IMG/VR virus record: IMGVR_UViG_3300023184_000348
Coordinates: 1 to 33,128 of that record
DNA from: a virus
Strand: one strand, 5' to 3'
DNA length: 33,128 nt
The notes below the pieces were generated by a model that saw only the letters and a list, made by a program, of their open reading frames with translations, was not told the origin of the DNA and did no database searches. Each line of letters opens with the position of its first letter. Position 1 is the stretch's first letter. A program made the translations under genes and the position numbers. This document shows positions 28,474 through 33,128 of this stretch, in pieces.

Positions 28474-29427
28474 TTATTTTGTGTTGTTAATAATTGCTTG
28501 AGCAAGGCGCAGGGAAATTGAACGACCTGCAGTTGCTGGCATATCTGTTGGCTCTAACTCAACTTCAGGTTCTTCAACCTCAACAGTTGGGGTAAGTGTG
28601 TTAAGCCCTAGTAATACTTCAAGCATTGTCTTGCCTTCTTCAAGGCTATCGTAAGACTCTGAAACCTTTTCAAGAATTGAATTGATAACAAGAGTTGATT
28701 CGCCATCTAGTGCGCGACCTTCTTTGAGAGCATCCATTGCATTTTGCAATGCTTCGCGTGCTTCAACTGTTGTTGTTGGGTAGGCAGGGTAAGTAACCAC
28801 TGAAACATCTCCATCTGCTAGTGAAACTTCAGTTAGGGTGCGAGTTGAGCGATCTTCGCTCCACTTTTGACGAATGACACGGAAAGCAAAACTCATTTGG
28901 TCAACATCTCCGCGCTCAACTAACTTGTAAAGGTCGCGGCCTTCGCTGGTATCTGCAATCTCTGCATCCATAAACAAACCACGATCATCTTCAATTAATG
29001 TAAGTGTGCCGTTCTTTGTGCGAGCTAGTGGCAAACCTTCGTGGTTAATAAGCAAACGCACATCAGGTGTTTCGCTCAAGGTTTTACGAAAAGCACCTGG
29101 GGCGATTGTCTCTTTGAATGGTAGCGGAACGCTTGCATCATTAAACACTGCAGCATAACCGCGTAAGCGCATTGTTCCATCTTCGGCTTGGCGTGCTTCA
29201 ACATCTTGTACCGTAAATGTACGGCGTTCAATTTCTTTCACTTTGCTCCTTGAGTTAACTTCCCCGCCTGGTTCCATATCTTCAGAGATTGAAACTGCAA
29301 CCATTTGATCTATTGCTTCTTGTTTTGTACCGTGACAAGCAAGTGTTGTATAAGAACCATCTGTTTCTTGCTTTACTGTTGCCCATCCTGAGCAGTCGGC
29401 TTGTTTATCTGAAACAAAATATGGCAT
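28474..29427 (-). CDS. HK97-family prohead protease
   Basis: A 317-residue protein with an N-terminal 50-residue cysteine-containing module (SGWATVKQETDG, CHGTKQEAIDQM) of the type often fused to actinophage proteases. The protease follows: RLRGYAAVFNDASVPLPF, INHEGLPLART with catalytic His129, and GDVDQMSFAF with catalytic Ser179. The C-terminal helical tail (from about 225) may serve as scaffold. It matures the capsid by removing the delta domain. The start lies just behind the portal stop, with GAGG upstream. Confidence 0.92.
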   Translation of the reverse strand: MPYFVSDKQADCSGWATVKQETDGSYTTLACHGTKQEAIDQMVAVSISEDMEPGGEVNSRSKVKEIERRTFTVQDVEARQAEDGTMRLRGYAAVFNDASVPLPFKETIAPGAFRKTLSETPDVRLLINHEGLPLARTKNGTLTLIEDDRGLFMDAEIADTSEGRDLYKLVERGDVDQMSFAFRVIRQKWSEDRSTRTLTEVSLADGDVSVVTYPAYPTTTVEAREALQNAMDALKEGRALDGESTLVINSILEKVSESYDSLEEGKTMLEVLLGLNTLTPTVEVEEPEVELEPTDMPATAGRSISLRLAQAIINNTK

Positions 29428-30822
29428 TTACTTAACCTCATATGCTGCGCTTGGGTCGGCTGGGTCAATTGTTGAAATCTGTTGCAACTGACTTGAAGGC
29501 AAACCAGTGTGCTTCATATCAGGCAAACCAACTGCCTTTGTAACTGCTGCTGGGTCAAAGCCAACCTGAATCAATGCTGCAGCAATTTCGGTGCGTAGCT
29601 TGAGGCCAACATCCTTAGCATCTGAAGCATCAATGTTTTGCAATGGAACGCGGTATTGGTCACCATCTGCAATTGGTGACATATCTTCGTAGGCATGAAC
29701 ATCGTTGAGTGAAAGAAATCCTTCACGCAAGCCCTTTGTGTAGGCATCGTAACGCTCATTTGTTGTGCCGCGTAGCAGTGCATCAAGGTTAAAACGAATG
29801 AATCCGTCAGATTCAGGTAGCAATGTTGATAGTGACTGCTCAATTCGCTCCAAGATTGGGCGTAATGAATACTGAACGAATGAAAGATTTTGTGCTTCAA
29901 CTGATGCAAATGACATTGCACCCGCAACTGGATGGCCAAGAAGCGCCAATGGGATGCGGTAAATGCGAGCAATTTCTTCAACTGAGAAGCGGCGCGTATC
30001 TAACAATTGCGCATCTTGTGCGTTAATTGTTAGTGGCTTGAAAGCTGCACCGCCTGAAAGAATACCGATCTTGCCAGCGCGGTATGGGCCAGTATGAGTT
30101 AAGTTCCAATCTCGACCAATGTCTGCTGCCTGTTCTTCAGTTAATTCACCTGGCACTTCAATTACACCGCCAGGGTTGGCAGCGTTGCCAAAGTAAGAAG
30201 CGGCATAAACATCTGCTGCCATTGCTGAGCCAAGTGTTGTACGGCAGGCAGCAATTGGTGAGAGTCCGTAGAATTCACCAGGCAAGCGGAAATCAGGAAT
30301 GTGCAAAAGTTCTTTATCTGTCAAGCGCTGCTCATAAACGCCTTGTGAGTCTTTAATTTTTACATAATAAACAAGCGGTTCACCTGGGGCTAGACGCTCA
30401 ATGCGAATGTTACGAGGATTCAAAACATAGAGTTCCTGAACATCGCCCATATCATCGCGCACTGTGAGGATGTAAGCGTTGCCATCTAACTTGAACGAGG
30501 TAACAATCTGCTCATAAAACTCAAGGCGTGTTGTTTCAGGGTTAGGGCGTGCAACCCATGCAGGCTGATCGCCATACACGGTTGAATAAGAAAGGCGATT
30601 GCGACCACGGCGCACATAAGCGCCAACTGGTAATGATGAAATTGTGTCTGACAATAGGCGCACGCAAGAATAAACTGTTGACATACGGATTGCAGTTTCA
30701 GAATCAACAACCACACCAGCGTTGGTTGCAAATGCTGGACGGCCTGGAATCAATGGTTCAATGTATTGATTATTCATTGAACGCTTATTGCCTGAACCCG
30801 CCAAACGCTTTGATAAACTCAT
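29428..30822 (-). CDS. Portal protein, HK97 family
   Basis: A 464-residue portal subunit. RMSTVYSCVRLLSDTISSLP (about 46-65) is the conserved N-terminal helix. ELYVLNPRNIRIERL, LLHIPDFRLPGEFYGLSPIA and FSVEEIARIYRIPLALLG are the conserved core and stem elements. It forms the twelve-fold ring through which DNA enters. Its ATG overlaps the TAA of the membrane microprotein by one base. The last 60 residues are less conserved and probably face the capsid interior. Confidence 0.92.
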   Translation of the reverse strand: MSLSKRLAGSGNKRSMNNQYIEPLIPGRPAFATNAGVVVDSETAIRMSTVYSCVRLLSDTISSLPVGAYVRRGRNRLSYSTVYGDQPAWVARPNPETTRLEFYEQIVTSFKLDGNAYILTVRDDMGDVQELYVLNPRNIRIERLAPGEPLVYYVKIKDSQGVYEQRLTDKELLHIPDFRLPGEFYGLSPIAACRTTLGSAMAADVYAASYFGNAANPGGVIEVPGELTEEQAADIGRDWNLTHTGPYRAGKIGILSGGAAFKPLTINAQDAQLLDTRRFSVEEIARIYRIPLALLGHPVAGAMSFASVEAQNLSFVQYSLRPILERIEQSLSTLLPESDGFIRFNLDALLRGTTNERYDAYTKGLREGFLSLNDVHAYEDMSPIADGDQYRVPLQNIDASDAKDVGLKLRTEIAAALIQVGFDPAAVTKAVGLPDMKHTGLPSSQLQQISTIDPADPSAAYEVK

Positions 30823-30962
30823 TAGTTAGCCTTTTCTGTAACCCATACTAGAAACACACCTGCAACAACTAGAGCTAATGGAACTGAAACCATTGCTAAA
30901 CCCGTGGTTGCAAGTGACACACCCACGACCTCAACAACAATTGAAAAATCAATCTTCTTCAT
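30822..30962 (-). CDS. 46-residue membrane protein between terminase and portal
   Basis: The minus strand from the ATG at 30962 (GGGAGCAAA upstream) encodes 46 residues: MKKIDFSIVVEVVGVSLATT, then GLAMVSVPLALVVAGVFLVW and a short tail ending in KAN. Two hydrophobic segments are likely to span the membrane. It is coupled to the portal start through a TAATG overlap. Small membrane proteins at this position occur in other actinophages without known function; anchoring procapsid assembly at the membrane is one speculation. Confidence 0.6.
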   Translation of the reverse strand: MKKIDFSIVVEVVGVSLATTGLAMVSVPLALVVAGVFLVWVTEKAN

Positions 30963-30970
30963 TTTGCTCC

Positions 30971-32500
30971 CTATACCTGAATTGAAAAGAATCGTGCAAC
31001 TGGTGCTGGTGGTTCGGCTGGTTGAGTAGCGCGATCATAGCCAAAGATTGATGCAACTGCGGCATCCACCTTGCGGCGGCTACTTGCCTTTGCAACCATC
31101 ACGCCACGACTAGATTGTTTTGTTACGCAGTTTGCAATATGGCGTGCAAGTCGTTCATCTCCATCGTGTGTGAATGATTGATTCACAACGGCTTCGTAGA
31201 ACTTTTGTGTTGCGGGTACCATATTTGCAGCACTGTTGGGGTAACTAACAACTGGCAAGCCTTCTTCATCAAGAACCATAAAAGTTCGTTGCCATCTTGC
31301 TGGGTCAAATACGATTTCTTTGACATTGAATCGTTCATCTCTGAATGTGCTAACAATTGTTTCTTCGACCTCTGCAACTGGGATATGCCAACCTTGTTCA
31401 GCATCATCGGGGCGTTCCCATAATCCAACAACCATTAAGTGAGGCTTTTCGCCACCCAATAACCACATCACAAGTGCAGTTGAGTCGTTTGAAAACGCGC
31501 CATCAAAGGCAAGGATTACATCTTCGCCAGGTTCAGGAAATCTATCGGTGTCCTTGAGCGCTTCCCAAGCACCAGTTGGCAACCATGCAACTGAAGTATT
31601 TACAAAACAATTCAAGCGCTTGGTGCGAAATTCAGCTTCAGGGGTGCGCAATACCGCGCTCTGCATTTCCTCACGGTCCACAATGTCATTAAATCCTGGG
31701 TTGGCTTCAATCCAAAGTGATTCGTCACGGTGATCGGCTTCAGGTTGAGTTGGTTCCCACCACGAAAAGAAAAATGATGGGTCTTTAGTTTCGCCCTTAA
31801 CAATCTTTTGTCCATACTGGTAAAGCGAGTAACAAAGAGAATCTTGGCCGTTGCTTTGTGTCTTAACACCTGCCGTTGTGATTCCCAAAAGAAGTGAATC
31901 GGCACGCGCACCACCAGCAAGTGAAAGCACATTCCAAAGTTCCCAAGAAGGCTGGGCGTGAACCTCATCAAAGATCACAAGCGGTGAAGGGTTCAAACCT
32001 TCTTTTGAATACGCTTCGGCAGAAAGTACGCGGTACACGCTGCCTTTATCTTTGAACTCAATGGCATCGCGGTACAGGGTGAACATTGAAGATAGTTCTT
32101 CATCAAGTTCAATCATTCGCTTTGCAGTTCCAAACACAATGCGTGCTTGGTCGCGGTCTGCCGCGCAAGAATAAATTTCTGAACCATTGCCGCCAAGTGT
32201 CAATCCTGCCAAGCCCATTGATGCGGCCAAAGCTGATTTGCCATTCTTGCGTGACATTCCAACCAGCGCGGTGCGGTGTCTGAATCTGCCATCTTCACGG
32301 CGGGCAAGAGTGTGCTTCAATAATTCCTTTTGCCATCCGCGCAGTTCAAGCAACTTGCCTGCAGGTGATGCAACAGAATCTTTTGTTACTCGACAAACGG
32401 CTTCGGCAAAGTTTGCATACAACTCGCCATCGCCACGCATCTGATCTTCAATTGGCACTGGCGTTAACCAGCGCGGTGGCCAACCTGCAACATCAGCCAT
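30971..32500 (-). CDS. Terminase large subunit
   Basis: A 509-residue packaging motor. The ATPase has the Walker A variant MSRKNGKSA (82-90) and Walker B VIFDE at 175-179, followed by a coupling-motif region (GITTAGVKTQ). The nuclease domain starts near residue 326, with AFDGAFSNDS (Asp333) and EIVFDPARW as metal-binding segments. The overall size and sequence are of the HK97-like Terminase_1 type, usually linked to cos or cos-like packaging. It overlaps the small subunit stop by eight bases. Confidence 0.95.
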   Translation of the reverse strand: MADVAGWPPRWLTPVPIEDQMRGDGELYANFAEAVCRVTKDSVASPAGKLLELRGWQKELLKHTLARREDGRFRHRTALVGMSRKNGKSALAASMGLAGLTLGGNGSEIYSCAADRDQARIVFGTAKRMIELDEELSSMFTLYRDAIEFKDKGSVYRVLSAEAYSKEGLNPSPLVIFDEVHAQPSWELWNVLSLAGGARADSLLLGITTAGVKTQSNGQDSLCYSLYQYGQKIVKGETKDPSFFFSWWEPTQPEADHRDESLWIEANPGFNDIVDREEMQSAVLRTPEAEFRTKRLNCFVNTSVAWLPTGAWEALKDTDRFPEPGEDVILAFDGAFSNDSTALVMWLLGGEKPHLMVVGLWERPDDAEQGWHIPVAEVEETIVSTFRDERFNVKEIVFDPARWQRTFMVLDEEGLPVVSYPNSAANMVPATQKFYEAVVNQSFTHDGDERLARHIANCVTKQSSRGVMVAKASSRRKVDAAVASIFGYDRATQPAEPPAPVARFFSIQV

Positions 32501-32954
32501 TCTTTTTTTGCTGCTCTAACAACTGGGCCAATTTGCCCTTAGCCGTTACTTCAGCAACCCCCAATTTACTGCGATCAATTGGTGTCAATCCCAATAGTGA
32601 TAGCAGTTTTACAATGTCACTTTCAACAGTGTTTAACATTCCAAACAACGGGTTTGCATACGCATAGCCTTTGTCGGTGTAAAGAACAAACTCTGATTGA
32701 GCCATCTTTGCCTGTAGCTCGTACTTCTTATCCATCTTTTCACAAAGTTCAACGAGCAACTTACTATCGCTGGTTGCAATCCACGGTGCCATTTCGCGCA
32801 CATCGGACCAAAGTTTTTTTCCGTTATCGCTCAAATGAACTGGTGCATCGCCTTTGATTTGTGGCAATGCAATCACATTCTTTAGATCAGGCAGTTTCTG
32901 TTTGCCTGGGTTTCCGTTCTTGCGTTTAACTTCATTCGGTTTTGCTGCGCTCAC
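32493..32954 (-). CDS. Terminase small subunit, P27-like
   Basis: A 153-residue protein of the P27 small terminase family. It has the N-terminal basic KRKNGNPGKQKLP, then WSDVREMAPWIATSDSKLLVELCEKM (read as 95-120 region helices), and a C-terminal LLSLLGLTPIDRSKLGVAEV. Small subunits recognise the packaging site. The start is a GTG at 32954, with a short GGAA upstream. The intergenic region directly upstream contains a tandem 10-bp repeat that could be its binding site. Confidence 0.85.
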   Translation of the reverse strand: MSAAKPNEVKRKNGNPGKQKLPDLKNVIALPQIKGDAPVHLSDNGKKLWSDVREMAPWIATSDSKLLVELCEKMDKKYELQAKMAQSEFVLYTDKGYAYANPLFGMLNTVESDIVKLLSLLGLTPIDRSKLGVAEVTAKGKLAQLLEQQKKNG

Positions 32955-33128
32955 TTGTTTCCATTCGCTTAGGAATCTAACGCCCCCGTTAGTTTCGATT
33001 ACCTTGCTTTTTCAAAATTTGGACATTTGGTACAAACCAGTTCAAACCAGTTCAAACCAGTTCAAACCCCCCACATTCAAAACTTCGGCGCTCTGCGTTT
33101 GCAGGGCATCGGGGTTTATACCGCGCAC
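32955..33128. other. Intergenic packaging region (continues across the join to 56)
   Basis: About 230 bases without a gene on the circular map, between HNH and terminase small subunit. It contains a 16-base hairpin CTAACG-CCCC-CGTTAG at 32977-32992, the tandem decamers at 33033-33068, and the palindrome at 33-42. A promoter for the late operon is expected here too, read to the left, but no convincing -35/-10 pair could be fixed by eye. Confidence 0.6.
33033..33068. repeat. Tandem 10-bp repeats, candidate terminase-binding site
   Basis: The decamer CAAACCAGTT is repeated without gap at 33033-33042, 33043-33052 and 33053-33062, followed by a partial fourth copy CAAACC. A period of ten bases puts each copy on the same face of the helix. 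It lies 78 bases upstream of the terminase small subunit start. Small terminases are known to wrap around regularly spaced repeats near cos or pac, so this is a natural candidate; regulatory binding is the alternative. Confidence 0.7.

Overview
This window looks like the complete or nearly complete genome of a tailed double-stranded DNA phage of siphovirus type infecting an actinobacterium. Evidence: a full HK97-type head gene set, a tail with tape measure and frameshifted assembly chaperones, and a WhiB-family iron-sulfur regulator, which is an actinobacterial hallmark. The moderate-to-low GC, the collagen-like fibre and the general gene style suggest a freshwater actinobacterial host such as the acI/Nanopelagicales lineage; the host assignment is inference. 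The first 15 bases recur as the last 15, so the sequence is probably a circular assembly opened inside the intergenic packaging region. No integrase, excisionase or partition gene was recognised, so a lytic life style is more likely.

Almost everything is read from the minus strand. Following transcription from the right end: terminase small and large subunits (32954-30971), a membrane microprotein, portal, prohead protease and major capsid protein (30962-27010), a terminator, a GT-A glycosyltransferase (26928-26251), head-tail connector and tail completion proteins, two paralogous tail tube proteins, tail chaperones joined by a -1 frameshift, tape measure and minor tail protein (26151-20432). 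Then come an S74-chaperoned fibre, a lysis cassette (19032-18019), a collagen-like fibre, a tandem set of three related tail-tip proteins, a GT-B glycosyltransferase and a DUF6378-like protein (17991-11921).

A five-gene island of microproteins lies on the plus strand (11069-11843). It ends in a ribbon-helix-helix regulator and a strong bidirectional terminator. Across a 210-base divergent control region, rich in inverted repeats, sits a minus-strand HslV/proteasome-like peptidase (10858-10295). The early/replication half follows on the minus strand: microproteins, a Holliday-junction-resolvase-like nuclease, WhiB with an added HTH, a secreted lysozyme-like protein apparently started at an ATT codon, a Cas4-like exonuclease, an SSB-like protein, a tRNA-like hairpin set, FmdB-like zinc ribbon, a cytosine-C5 methyltransferase, a Mom-like DNA modification protein, and a primase-polymerase/helicase. 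An iteron-like palindrome cluster (2240-2353), a good origin candidate, lies directly behind the helicase. Zinc-finger proteins, an endonuclease VII-like gene and an HNH gene complete the circle, with the probable packaging (cos) site between HNH and the terminase.

Genes overlap by 1-19 bases nearly everywhere, and TTG and GTG starts in stop-start overlaps are common, implying long translationally coupled operons. The most unusual parts are the HslV-like peptidase with its leaderless-looking promoter, the ATT-started lysozyme-like gene, the palindrome/iteron cluster, the AT-rich DNA-modification block and the tRNA-like element.
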